A stretch of 25,821 nt of DNA from Stramenopiles sp. TOSAG23-2 (GCA_900128395.1 LT649446.1:1-25821); one strand, 5' to 3'. Counted from the first letter of the stretch, positions 8,401 to 16,522 are shown. Notes: generated by a model from the sequence alone, not told the origin. Made by a program: numbers and translations.

Positions 8401-10834
8401 TGGTGTAAGAATAGGCTATGAAAAATGCGTTTCTATTTTACAAGAAGCTATTGAGTCTCATACTAACGGTGCAAAAACATTTTTAAATAGTGCAAACCGC
8501 GCCTTAAATGCTGTCAATCGTTGCGCTGATAACTTTAGATCAGTCCAAGTAAGAATGGAGGAAGAGTATCATCGTCAAATCGAACTTCGAGAGAAACGAA
8601 ACGCAGATAAAAAGCGACGAGAACAAATGCGAGAAGCAATGGAAAGGACGAGGATGATGCAAGAAGAAGAATACTTGCGTAATTATATCATGCGCATGAA
8701 AAAAATTGAAATGGTAAAAGAAAGCTCCGCACGTTTTGCCATGAAACGCGAGGAAGACTATACACGCTGGGTGTTGAGTGAAAGACACCGGCAACAGGTA
8801 CTGCTAGAAAGTACGGAGTTAAAACGGATGAGAAAGGAAGAAGAAGTACAACGAAAGGCAATGATTGCAATTTTGCAACAACAACTAGAGGCAGAGGAGC
8901 GGCTGAAACGTAAGGAACTGCAACGGGAAGTTGCTGAAAGGCAAATGATGGAATCAGAGGAAAATTATCAATTATGGTTAGTGCAGGAAAGAGCACGATT
9001 ACTAGAAGTTGCTGAGAAAAAGCAATATGACCATGATTTAGCTATTGCGAAGATGGAACGCTATGCTATGCGCATTGAGGAAGAAAAACAAAAAACTTTT
9101 GAATTAAATGTGTGGAAGAAATTTCAAAAATCTTTAATGTTGTGGCAAAGAATAGAAGAGGAACGTTGTCTAAACGAGTTAACAGCAATGCAAAAAGAAG
9201 AGGAAAATCAAAAACGAGTGGAACTAGAATTGCAAATTTTACAGATTGAGAAACGCAATAGCGATCGAGAGCGAGTATTGATGCAGGCAGAAGATATGCA
9301 ATCCAAAATGTATAGTTTGAATCAATCAATAGGGTCACATATGTTAAATATACGTAAATATGAACGCACGATGGAAAGAACACCGTTTGTACCACCAGAG
9401 GTAAATGACCCCTTTTCAATTGTGAGGTCTATGACAGATGATTTAAATCGTCATACTTCACAAATCAAGGATTCTTATCATTTACGACATAGTGCGAAAA
9501 AGCGTCTGCTTGCAGAAAATACCCCGCCACGTTACAGCAATATCACTACAAACAATGGTAACGAAAGTAGTTCGCAGACTGCCATGGACGAGAAAAGAAA
9601 AATGGAAGTTGAGGATGAACGTTCAACGGAGGTTTCTCATCAACTTGAATTTCAAGTAATGGCAACATCTTCCATTGCCAGCTCATCGTCAAAGGAAGGT
9701 ACGCCAACAAGAGGACGAGAAAGTTTCGTTAGTACAAAAATTAATTCAAGTACCGGAAGCAATGCAAATAATAATGTATCCTATGAACACGGTAACAGCA
9801 GTGGTATGAAAAACGCAGATGAATTTACAGATGCAAATGAATTCGAGGAAGATGTTGATGGAGAAAACTATATACCGAAAACGCCTAAATTACCCCGTGA
9901 TTACGAACGCATGGAATTAAACGATTTAGATGAAATGATAGCAATGTCTGGTAATATTTCTGAAAAACGAAAAAGATATGAGAAAGTACGAAATGAAGCC
10001 AAAAAATATATTCATGCATTAAATTATGGCGATAATTTCATCAACGATAAGACTAGTATCGATGACGATATTATTATACCAAGGAAAAGTGCTAATGATT
10101 CAGGTGTGTTAAATGCAGCAGTTTCATTGATGAAAAGCAGAAGGCGAGGTATGTCAATGTTTATTGGCGGAAACTTGCTTCCGCCAAAAATGGGCTTTGA
10201 AGGCGGAGATAGTGCTGATCTTAAAGAAACATCAACAAATTTCACCCGTTTGGATGATGTGAATATTTATGATATTAAAAAGAATAATGAGAGTAAAAGT
10301 GAATTGGCTAATATAGATAGTTGGATTAGCCAAAACATACCAGAGCATGTACGTACACCAGATAATAAATCTCGTAGTACTGAAAAGATTGATGGTTTGA
10401 TGCATTCTTCAAGTAGTAGATTCTTAAATACAAGTAATACTAGTAATAGAGGTATTAAAAGTTACAATACAGCGAAAACAAGGAGTCCACGTAGGGGATC
10501 ATTTTGGACGAATGATGATAACGTGGTAAATACAAGTACTGCTGAATTTGAATTGTTACGAATAAGAAGAAACGTATCTCATTTAAAACTTCATGGCAAT
10601 TATCCAACTTCATTCGATGAAGAACATTCTTCGCGTACAATACCTGAATTTCTATTAGAGCGTGATCTTAAAGAAGAGCAAGAGATAAAAGACTTAGAAA
10701 GGGAAATAGCTAGAACATTTGGTATGGAAGATGCATCCCTCGATTTTAAGATTTCTAAATTTCAAAAAAGAATGCGTAGGAAACGAGATGAATTAAAATA
10801 TTTAGAAAGCATTGGGTCCTCTGGTGGTGATTAA
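5495..10834 (+). CDS. Unconventional myosin heavy chain with helical/coiled and disordered tail
   Basis: Actin-based ATP-driven motor, 1779 aa from the first ATG, at 5495 (A at -3). Numbering from there: SH3-like N-terminal subdomain about 36-75. Motor about 135-865 with P-loop GESGAGKT (231-238), switch I NENSSRFGK (282-290), switch II DIYGFE (506-511), actin-binding segment HFVRCIRPND (736-745), and converter FGKTKLFLR (839-847). Loop 2 (about 685-725) is long and very basic. Two IQ motifs 23 residues apart (LLQDMFRRRL at about 868; LLQKHVRGVLARR at about 891) should bind calmodulin-like light chains. Then comes a highly charged helix or coiled coil (about 905-1275) with recurring EEEY/EEDY motifs, a disordered Ser/Asn-rich region, and a short charged helical end. 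No MyTH4, FERM, PH, dilute or WW domain is visible. The TEDS-rule position is Q454, and the SH1 cysteine is replaced by Tyr (QLRYSG). Class cannot be assigned by eye. Confidence 0.93.
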   Translation: MFTKRAQRLSPIFNNNEVLAAAGLAAASRVGDSAIFFHQNDLIWISHETEAWVPGKVLSVVSNSKIIVQGDGGSYYKNENITIDLENSENNEKKNSPSKKKLRRFNSSSREVFGMQNLKVLPRYKANNNTVDSGKTADAMGTLVHLHEASILNNIRKRFEKNFIYTSTGIMIVAMNPYKNLDIYGTKVINKYRGENLSSGSKLQPHLYLVAGQAYQNIRTNMKNQSIIICGESGAGKTVSTKLILQYISIVGGKAGVGDMEKQILSTNPLMEAFGNAKTIRNENSSRFGKYVQILFSAQAWILGARVNNYLLEKSRVVFQPANERNYHLFYQLIAGMSNEELKDFNLQRDPFHYRYLNQGNCVEVDGVDDRLEFKKTITAMISLNMSSQTRKEIFGIIASILHLGNINFVASLSNGKVMIENPELLQSAATLLGMDINIMENCFRYKTRIVAGQTIKSPLEMEDSKQVRDAFAKDLYNKMFTWLVSRINTTLGTSQSVKSILGILDIYGFENLNTNGFEQLLINYANEKMQHLFNEEVFRSEQEEYITEGIPYSNIQDNLTKNNYDSLKIIESVPYGILSLIDEQGLLGIAGSDQALVAKMRQNFGPNGKYTSPYFENAGISSGWRGKSENFVIKHYASDIFYSGTNFVTKNNDTLPSSVEELYSSSIVNVVKEMKEIADIGVQNYNDNNKNSKSGPKRDRRKTFQRGNSFQTTLGSRFRRDLNVLVKNLKTTTSHFVRCIRPNDDSVPETFDASNVVRQLRYSGVIEALRIQRSGFPTKMNYHSFIYRYDILFADELRWNIHRSPELLDIKSLQNGILELFENDLCKKAELGRHSYKFGKTKLFLRSYVTNTLENIKKIILTSHVQLLQDMFRRRLASQRFSRVQTAANLLQKHVRGVLARRQHKAMVAQMQRKAEDMKRAMQARKEKEEEDLRMERATDIIKAAQTKLDKLQSVSNIEGNKLIVVDDGVRIGYEKCVSILQEAIESHTNGAKTFLNSANRALNAVNRCADNFRSVQVRMEEEYHRQIELREKRNADKKRREQMREAMERTRMMQEEEYLRNYIMRMKKIEMVKESSARFAMKREEDYTRWVLSERHRQQVLLESTELKRMRKEEEVQRKAMIAILQQQLEAEERLKRKELQREVAERQMMESEENYQLWLVQERARLLEVAEKKQYDHDLAIAKMERYAMRIEEEKQKTFELNVWKKFQKSLMLWQRIEEERCLNELTAMQKEEENQKRVELELQILQIEKRNSDRERVLMQAEDMQSKMYSLNQSIGSHMLNIRKYERTMERTPFVPPEVNDPFSIVRSMTDDLNRHTSQIKDSYHLRHSAKKRLLAENTPPRYSNITTNNGNESSSQTAMDEKRKMEVEDERSTEVSHQLEFQVMATSSIASSSSKEGTPTRGRESFVSTKINSSTGSNANNNVSYEHGNSSGMKNADEFTDANEFEEDVDGENYIPKTPKLPRDYERMELNDLDEMIAMSGNISEKRKRYEKVRNEAKKYIHALNYGDNFINDKTSIDDDIIIPRKSANDSGVLNAAVSLMKSRRRGMSMFIGGNLLPPKMGFEGGDSADLKETSTNFTRLDDVNIYDIKKNNESKSELANIDSWISQNIPEHVRTPDNKSRSTEKIDGLMHSSSSRFLNTSNTSNRGIKSYNTAKTRSPRRGSFWTNDDNVVNTSTAEFELLRIRRNVSHLKLHGNYPTSFDEEHSSRTIPEFLLERDLKEEQEIKDLEREIARTFGMEDASLDFKISKFQKRMRRKRDELKYLESIGSSGGD
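5549..5575 (+). repeat. 12-base direct repeat in the myosin N-terminus
   Basis: CTTGCCGCTGCT occurs at 5549-5560 and 5564-5575, separated by GGA. It encodes the LAAAGLAAA run near the protein start and is markedly GC-rich against the surrounding codons. Likely a small in-frame slippage duplication. Confidence 0.5.
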
Positions 10835-11068
10835 AATAGATTAGGCATTGTAAAATAATTAAAAGACACAGGGGAGAAGTTAAAATTTGAAGTATCATAC
10901 ACACGATTGTGTTAAATATATATTGAATTTAGAAAAAACACATTTTTTCAAAATGTTCTCTTCGTTCATATTTTTTATAATATATATATTACGAAGTATA
11001 TATAATATTATGAACACACGTAAAATATATTATTTAAAAATGTGAAGAACACTCTCACATATTTTTTA
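10835..11068. other. Convergent 3' spacer between myosin and COMMD genes
   Basis: A short AT-rich spacer. Possible poly(A) signals overlap both stop codons: ATTAAA at 10830-10835 on plus, AATAAA as 11065-11070 on minus. A small ACACA/TGTGT hairpin lies at 10899-10912. No gene is seen. Confidence 0.5.
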
Positions 11069-11674
11069 TTATTTCATGACTCGATCAACTTGTTTAGTAG
11101 CATCACGGATAGTACCTAACATATCCTCTAACTGTTGAGGCGTAGCTTGAAATTGTATTTCTTTAATATCTTGTGTACTTCCAACTGGTTCACGTACTTT
11201 CAATGAAACAAAGTAAATCCCTCTATTCTGTGTTCTTACCTCGCTTGTTGTTGCATTATAATCCAATCTCCAATCAATTCCAACTATTTTTCCAGCACCA
11301 ATAGCAGAATAATCTAACCTCTTCCGCATCACTTGTGAATATTGCTTAAAACCTTGCCCTAGTGTATCCGCTCTATCTCCTGACATGCCTAATTCCTCAA
11401 ACACAGTTTTTACCTGTTCAATGGTGGAATCTTGTTTTGCTGCTTCAAGCAATACTGTCAGCAAACCATTGAATGCAGCCTTGCCATTGATAGTTTCCCC
11501 GTCAAAGATGGATTCTTCGGAAAATAATCTACTCGATGCTGTACTCTCCTGTTTTTTTACATCACTTAATATACCAAATGCTAATCTAGAAACTTTTTCA
11601 AACGCACCTTTTGACAAACTATTTAATGCTTCTACACCACCAATACATTCTTTGCTAAATGTTCCAACATCCAT
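11069..11674 (-). CDS. COMMD3: COMM domain-containing protein, COMMD3-like
   Basis: 201 aa from the ATG at 11674 (A at -3); an in-frame extension upstream encodes hydrophobic AT-rich filler without ATG and is left out. COMMD proteins form a hetero-decameric ring that, with CCDC22 and CCDC93, makes the Commander complex for endosomal recycling of membrane proteins with retromer/retriever. The N-terminal helical domain covers about 1-125. The COMM domain is at about 131-199 and begins with the diagnostic IDWRLDY (W135). It continues through GIYFVSLKV and ends in QQLEDMLGTIRDATKQVDRV, which resembles the COMMD3 C-terminus more than the COMMD2 one. The length also suits COMMD3. It is divergent with the RPxSA protein gene and convergent with myosin. 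Family is confident; the paralogue number is less so. Confidence 0.8.
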   Translation of the reverse strand: MDVGTFSKECIGGVEALNSLSKGAFEKVSRLAFGILSDVKKQESTASSRLFSEESIFDGETINGKAAFNGLLTVLLEAAKQDSTIEQVKTVFEELGMSGDRADTLGQGFKQYSQVMRKRLDYSAIGAGKIVGIDWRLDYNATTSEVRTQNRGIYFVSLKVREPVGSTQDIKEIQFQATPQQLEDMLGTIRDATKQVDRVMK

Positions 11675-12366
11675 AGTTGCTTTTCTTTCTTCGTAATAAT
11701 GTGCTGATGGAATATATAATGAATATTTCTTGTTACAAATGACAATATTCACATTGATAATATATAATATAAAAATATACGTATACAAAACAAACACATG
11801 TATCTATTCCGTATTTATTATTCATTAATTATATATAGATATATTTTTTCTTTCTTCTACTGTAGTATGATAGCTGGATAGCTGGCTGGGCTGGCCCAGC
11901 TGGCCCGCTGGATAGGCAATAGGCCAGGTATTATAGGCACATAGAAGAAGATACTGTAATGTAGTCTAATTTTTTTTGATGAGCTGAGAGGGGAGAAATG
12001 ACTATACTATAGATAGGAGTGAGTACGTGGTTCGGCGGTGCCTGTTAGTGTAGATCTAGTAGTCTAGTGAGTATACAATACTTTTGCTGGTTTTAAGGGG
12101 ACGCCCAAAATGAGTGCCATAAGCTACAAAAAATGTGTACATAAATCAATCCGTTATCACACTACTATTATTTCATGTTTTATTTCGCCTAGGAATATTC
12201 ATATATATAATATATATCTTTATGATATATAAAGCAATCAATATTATATATAAGCAATTAAATAATAATTAATATTACAATAGAACGCACAGAATTACAC
12301 ATTCGTACACAAACATAAAAGTAAATACATAGATATACATAATACATACAATACGTATTAATTTAA
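11675..12366. promoter_or_regulatory. Divergent intergenic region of the COMMD and RPxSA-protein genes
   Basis: About 690 bases holding two promoters. A striking GC-rich block (about 11871-11940) with repeated GCTGG interrupts otherwise AT-rich sequence. A second moderately GC-rich stretch runs about 11985-12115. I looked for tRNA, 5S, U-snRNA and SRP RNA signatures in both and found none I would defend. Confidence 0.55.
11872..11912. repeat. GC-rich GCTGG repeat cluster with inverted repeat
   Basis: GCTGG recurs six times, two copies overlapping, in about 40 bases. Within it GCTGGGC (11885-11891) is the exact reverse complement of GCCCAGC (11894-11900) across TG. The composition contrasts sharply with the flanks. 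It may be a regulatory element or a small tandem duplication. Confidence 0.6.
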
Positions 12367-14082
12367 ATGGAACTTAGTGAGAAAAGTGATAGGGCCGCAC
12401 CAGGTAACTGGTCCCCCCCTGTAAAAGTTTCTACAGGAGGAGGAGGAGTTAATTATAATGATAATACTGATGCAAGAACGAATCCAGCAGTTGAACATGA
12501 AGCCGAAAATATAATGCAAGGCGTTAGAATAACACAAAACAATATACGCAATGATTTTCGAACATTTTTAAGATCTACGTTGTCAGTCCTAGAGGAAGAT
12601 ATAGTTGAAAATATAATTCATGTATATGATCATCATTGTTCACAAGAAGACGATGTTTTGACCGCAAGTTTATTAGTTGCACAAGACAATGTAGAAAAAA
12701 AATATTTTCCGTTCGTAAGAACATTCCAATCTAGTTTAAATGAAGCTAGTAGCGTTTGTTCAAAATCATGTTTAGCAACCATTCAAAAAGAGCATAATAA
12801 TTTCAAAGGTTTAAAATCACAGAAGATTGTACATTTTGCAGGAAGAAATAAGAATAGTTCATCATCTTGGCGAGAGGGTGATTTACAAATTATTGGTGCG
12901 TTGAATGACATGATATCATGGGGACAGAAGTTACGTCAAATTATGCTAGGGCATTATCGTGGTCATGTTGAAGCAGTTGAAAAGAAAAATACTGTTGTTC
13001 AAAAGAAAAAGTTAAAACCTTTGGCTGGTATTAAAAAAAAGATACGAAAACGTCCTTCAACAGCAGGAAAATTACGTAAACCAAATAGAAGGCCCCCGGT
13101 TGGTGGTGGATTTCATTCATCCTTTTCAATTGAAGGAGATGCACTTGCAACTATGGGTATGGGTGATATGGCACCAGGTATCAATAATCCAATGAATAAA
13201 AATGCTTCCATGGGAGCTGGATACACAATTGGTGATGGACGTCAAAAGAATCAAATTATGCAACGCGCAAATGAAATGCGACATCAATCCCGAACTATGT
13301 TACGAAACGCCTTGGGTTCATATTACAATTTCGATGATTCCAAGGGCGGCGTAACAGATCGTCAAAATCCATTTTCAACATCTGCCATGAATAATAACCG
13401 TTCAAAAATAAACAATGCATTTAAAGCAAAGCGTCCCCTTCGAAGTAATACCACAAATGCTGAAAAAACAAATCAAGAATATAGAGTACGACCAGCTTCC
13501 GCTCAATCATATAGACGAAAGAAAAGTGGTATCAACATAGTTAAAAATGACTTTTCAAATTTACATAATAATCGTCCATCTTCAGCGCATCAAAGAAGAA
13601 GAAAACCATTTGATATGCCTCGTGGAAATGGTAGTAATAATCAGTATGATAATGGTAGCAGTAGAATTAGCAAAAGTTTAAATAGCTTAAATTTGCCAAC
13701 AGGAAACAAGAATGAAGATTTGAATTTAATAGATAGTAATTTAATAGGTGAAATGAATGACAATACACAAATGTTACAGATTAGCCCAAATAGACCAGAA
13801 AATACAAACATAACCGCAAGGTTTAAAGCCGTTGGCACGCCAGTATCAGAAAGGAAGAAAAAGGGTGGAAAGAAAACAATACAAGACATGACATTAGAAA
13901 AAGCAGCATTAAGTCCATGGGGGAAAGACGAAGACATGGAACGCAATAGCAATAAGAATGAGAGAACAATAACAGTTAAAAGTAGAACACGCCCAAAATC
14001 AGCATCTTCGAAAAAGAAAAATAATCGAGGAAGCTTTAACAATAAAAATTTTGGTGTTATAGGTAATAGTTTTAAAGCGTAA
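12367..14082 (+). CDS. Orphan basic, largely disordered protein with four RPxSA-type motifs
   Basis: 571 aa; I recognise no family. The ATG at 12367 has T at -3, the only gene here without A at -3, but the next Met is at residue 50 and removes nothing diagnostic, so the first ATG is kept. Residues about 40-210 look like a helical bundle (AENIMQGVRITQNNIRNDFRTFLRS, LEEDIVENIIHVYDHHC, DLQIIGALNDMISWGQKLRQIM). The rest is Lys/Arg/Asn/Ser-rich and probably disordered. It carries RPSTA (229-233), RPASA (375-379), RPSSA (403-407) and RPKSA (542-546), each beside a run of basic residues. Basic RPxSA-like segments are often seen in protist cytoskeletal and ciliary proteins, so a microtubule or axoneme role is a guess. 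AATAAA overlaps the stop codon (14081-14086). Confidence 0.7.
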   Translation: MELSEKSDRAAPGNWSPPVKVSTGGGGVNYNDNTDARTNPAVEHEAENIMQGVRITQNNIRNDFRTFLRSTLSVLEEDIVENIIHVYDHHCSQEDDVLTASLLVAQDNVEKKYFPFVRTFQSSLNEASSVCSKSCLATIQKEHNNFKGLKSQKIVHFAGRNKNSSSSWREGDLQIIGALNDMISWGQKLRQIMLGHYRGHVEAVEKKNTVVQKKKLKPLAGIKKKIRKRPSTAGKLRKPNRRPPVGGGFHSSFSIEGDALATMGMGDMAPGINNPMNKNASMGAGYTIGDGRQKNQIMQRANEMRHQSRTMLRNALGSYYNFDDSKGGVTDRQNPFSTSAMNNNRSKINNAFKAKRPLRSNTTNAEKTNQEYRVRPASAQSYRRKKSGINIVKNDFSNLHNNRPSSAHQRRRKPFDMPRGNGSNNQYDNGSSRISKSLNSLNLPTGNKNEDLNLIDSNLIGEMNDNTQMLQISPNRPENTNITARFKAVGTPVSERKKKGGKKTIQDMTLEKAALSPWGKDEDMERNSNKNERTITVKSRTRPKSASSKKKNNRGSFNNKNFGVIGNSFKA

Positions 14083-14101
14083 TAAAAATATAATTTTAAT
14101 A

Positions 14102-14168
14102 TACGCATTAATTTATTTATAATACGTACGAGTATAATTTAATTTACGCATAATTATTTATTTATAAT
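14102..14168 (+). repeat. Imperfect direct repeat of a TACGCAT-AATTTATTT unit
   Basis: Units start at 14102 and 14145, 43 bases apart, just after the stop of the orphan gene. A similar string begins at 23467 in another convergent spacer. Confidence 0.45.
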
Positions 14169-14228
14169 AATATATATGTGTTTTTCTCTTACTCATATGT
14201 TATATAAAATTCTTTTACTCCCGTTTAT

Positions 14229-14248
14229 TATATATATATATATATATA
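14229..14248. repeat. (TA)10 microsatellite
   Basis: Ten uninterrupted TA units in the convergent spacer. Simple-sequence DNA. Confidence 0.8.
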
Positions 14249-14520
14249 CGTATTAAAAGTTAACGCATAAATATACGAGTATATATAATGATGGTTAAAA
14301 TCTAAGTTATAATAATTTTACACTTCTCGTGTTATATATATATATTACAAAAGCAACATCACTTCTGTTGTAAATCTCCAAAATCATTTCCAAATTTTCT
14401 ATTTTTAAAATACAAAAGTCCGCTTAAAAATATTTATCGAAGCGTAATATGCTCAATACTCAATCGCAAGAATAATATGCTATCCTACTATAGTAAAGCT
14501 CTAATGCACCGCTGTTCGTA

Positions 14521-14535
14521 TTTTTTTTTTTTTTT
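14521..14535. repeat. T15 homopolymer
   Basis: Fifteen consecutive T, about 50 bases beyond the Pcf11-like gene's stop codon on the other strand (an A15 run in that gene's sense). It may be a 3' flanking A tract; no function shown. Confidence 0.7.
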
Positions 14536-14584
14536 AAATATTAAAAACAAAAAAATAGTAAGCCCCGTACCCTTTCTCGTGTGT

Positions 14585-16522
14585 TTAATTATTTTTACCT
14601 CTTTTCATTCGACTACCCCCACTTCCATCAATATCGTTTTCATCATCATTTGAACGTTTCCTTTTACCACTAACGTTTCCCTTTACAGATTTTAATATAT
14701 TATTGGCAATTACTTTCTTAGTACCGTCATTACTGGCGCCATGCTTATCAGCTAATTGGATTAATTGATTTTTTTTCATTTTCATTAATTCAGCTAATGT
14801 AAATACTTCATCAACTTCTTCCTCTTCAATACTCTCTGCTTCAACGCTCTCTTCTTTTATATTTTCTTGTAATTCTTTCGTAGCTTCATCTTTATCTGTT
14901 TCTACCATCTCCGCTTCATCATTATTTGACTCATCTGTAATATTTTTTTTAGCCTCTTTTTTCAATTTTAACGCATTAGCTTTTTCCTTCGTATAACAAT
15001 GTTTACTAAATATGGTAGTACCTGGACCATCCGGTTGTATAGCATCTTTATAAATCCAATTTTCAATCTCTTCATCATATACCAATTCAAATTTTTCCTT
15101 ACTTATTGGACATATTTTAAAATTGTCATCCGCAATAACCTTTTGATTTTCAGTTGTTTTAGAAAGCATAGCATTAACTAAAGCTAAGCCATCATCCACA
15201 GCACCATCACCATTGTTGTCTTTTAAACCGGAACTACGAAGGGACAGCCATTCTTTATGATTTAAATACCACGGACGCGATACGATCTTGTCATTATCTT
15301 TGTCGCTGTTGCCAGATGTACTTTTCATTTTCTTTTTGAATACCCAGTCCAAATGAGCATTATATTCCTCCTCTGTCGCTAATCGTGCACCAGAAGTCTT
15401 GCAAAAGTATGGAAATTTTCCATATAATTTTTCAACTATATGTTCATTTCTTCTATTTACATGTTGAATAAAATTTGGAACCCCAAATACATCCTTTAAA
15501 GGGACTTTTGGAACTTTTGGTTTTGCACCTTCATTTGCCATTTGATTTAAAAATCCCAAAACAGATGCTAATGCATCACCATTTGAATTTCCATTATTAT
15601 CATTTTGTCCTTTTAAAGACGAAGCACCATCATTTTGAGTGTTTTCTCCACCAATCATATTTAATAAGTCTTCTGCTTGAGTAGAAATTGCATTGGTAAT
15701 ATTTGTAATATTAGGGTTTGGCAATGGTTGAATTGGTTGAGTAATAGTAGGCATATTACCATTATTATTATTATGAAATCTTGGTTGTTGGGTAATACCA
15801 CCATAATTAACTTGTGAATGTTGTTGCTGAACAAACTGTGGCGGCACTGAAGGCATCCTTGGCATACCTGGTCTCATAAATTGATTAGGATTCACCATAA
15901 CTGGCATAGGTGGTTGTTGCTGAGGCATTGGCTGAAATTGAAATTGTTGTTGCACAGGCATTCGTTGAGATTGGAATTGCTGTTGTTGACCTTGCTGAAA
16001 TTGCATAGCACTCATATCAATACCAACAGGTTTTAAATTCACAGCGGCACCAGTAGCATTAACAGCAGATGTATTGGCATGTGGCTTTTTTTTACCTTGC
16101 GCAATAGCCACTCTATCAGGATTTTTATTGATCCAATCTTGTACAAAGTTATACAATGGATTTGTCACATTGGGTGGCAAAATATTTTGTTTTTGCCATG
16201 ATCGTAAAACACCTCGTAACCGCAACTTGTCTTTATCATCTATATCCCTAAAACATACAATAAAAAAAGTTCCTAAATTGTTACTCAGTTCGGTGATATA
16301 GGTTCCTCGGAATTTTTTCACAATAGCATCAAGAGCATACACCAATGGAACTTTATACGAAGTTGGTACGTTTAGCATTCGTTTCACCAAATAATTCGTG
16401 ACTAACGTTGCATTTGAATCCCCTTCTTTCCTTGTAGCTTCAATTATAGCACCAATTAAGTTAGAACCTGGATATTGTTTTAACTGGCCGACTGCATTTA
16501 TAAATTCATTTGATAATGACAT
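14585..16522 (-). CDS. PCF11: Pcf11-like CID protein with degenerate zinc knuckles and C-terminal SAP-like domain
   Basis: 645 aa, ATG at 16522 with A at -3. Pcf11 is a subunit of cleavage factor IA/CFII that binds the RNA polymerase II C-terminal domain and drives 3'-end cleavage and termination. Residues about 1-130 fit the CTD-interaction domain (YKVPLVYALDAIVKK, 56-70). A Gln/Pro/Asn-rich linker covers about 165-330. Residues about 366-395 (LYGKFPYFC..SGARL..HLDW.F) match Pcf11's first zinc knuckle, and 470-510 (ICPISKEKFE..YD.E...W.YKDA) the second. In both the CxxC reads CxxS (C374/S377; C471/S474). The usual second His after HLDW is V394. A WYLNHKEW segment between the knuckles (418-425) is also Pcf11-like. 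An acidic stretch (about 530-572) precedes a SAP-like helix-loop-helix (573-612, with G600/K602) and a basic, NLS-like tail (KRKRS). The SAP-like end is not usual for Pcf11. Confidence 0.8.
   Translation of the reverse strand: MSLSNEFINAVGQLKQYPGSNLIGAIIEATRKEGDSNATLVTNYLVKRMLNVPTSYKVPLVYALDAIVKKFRGTYITELSNNLGTFFIVCFRDIDDKDKLRLRGVLRSWQKQNILPPNVTNPLYNFVQDWINKNPDRVAIAQGKKKPHANTSAVNATGAAVNLKPVGIDMSAMQFQQGQQQQFQSQRMPVQQQFQFQPMPQQQPPMPVMVNPNQFMRPGMPRMPSVPPQFVQQQHSQVNYGGITQQPRFHNNNNGNMPTITQPIQPLPNPNITNITNAISTQAEDLLNMIGGENTQNDGASSLKGQNDNNGNSNGDALASVLGFLNQMANEGAKPKVPKVPLKDVFGVPNFIQHVNRRNEHIVEKLYGKFPYFCKTSGARLATEEEYNAHLDWVFKKKMKSTSGNSDKDNDKIVSRPWYLNHKEWLSLRSSGLKDNNGDGAVDDGLALVNAMLSKTTENQKVIADDNFKICPISKEKFELVYDEEIENWIYKDAIQPDGPGTTIFSKHCYTKEKANALKLKKEAKKNITDESNNDEAEMVETDKDEATKELQENIKEESVEAESIEEEEVDEVFTLAELMKMKKNQLIQLADKHGASNDGTKKVIANNILKSVKGNVSGKRKRSNDDENDIDGSGGSRMKRGKNN

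Larger units (their letters stand above)
14083..14584. other. Convergent 3' spacer, AT-rich, no gene seen
   Basis: Separates the orphan gene from the Pcf11-like gene. It holds two imperfect copies of a tacgcataatttattt-like unit (14102 and 14145), a (TA)10 microsatellite and a T15 run. Nothing protein-like or RNA-like is visible. Confidence 0.55.

Noticed and set aside
9066-9419. Minus-strand ORF of 117 codons inside the myosin tail
   Set aside because: It is antisense to a coding helix-rich region, hydrophobic as expected from complementing charged codons, and has no family resemblance. Other antisense ORFs were rejected on the same ground.
12028-12050. GGTTCGGCGGT resembling a tRNA B box
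   Set aside because: No A box at the right distance and no D or anticodon arm; snRNA, 5S and SRP signatures are also absent.
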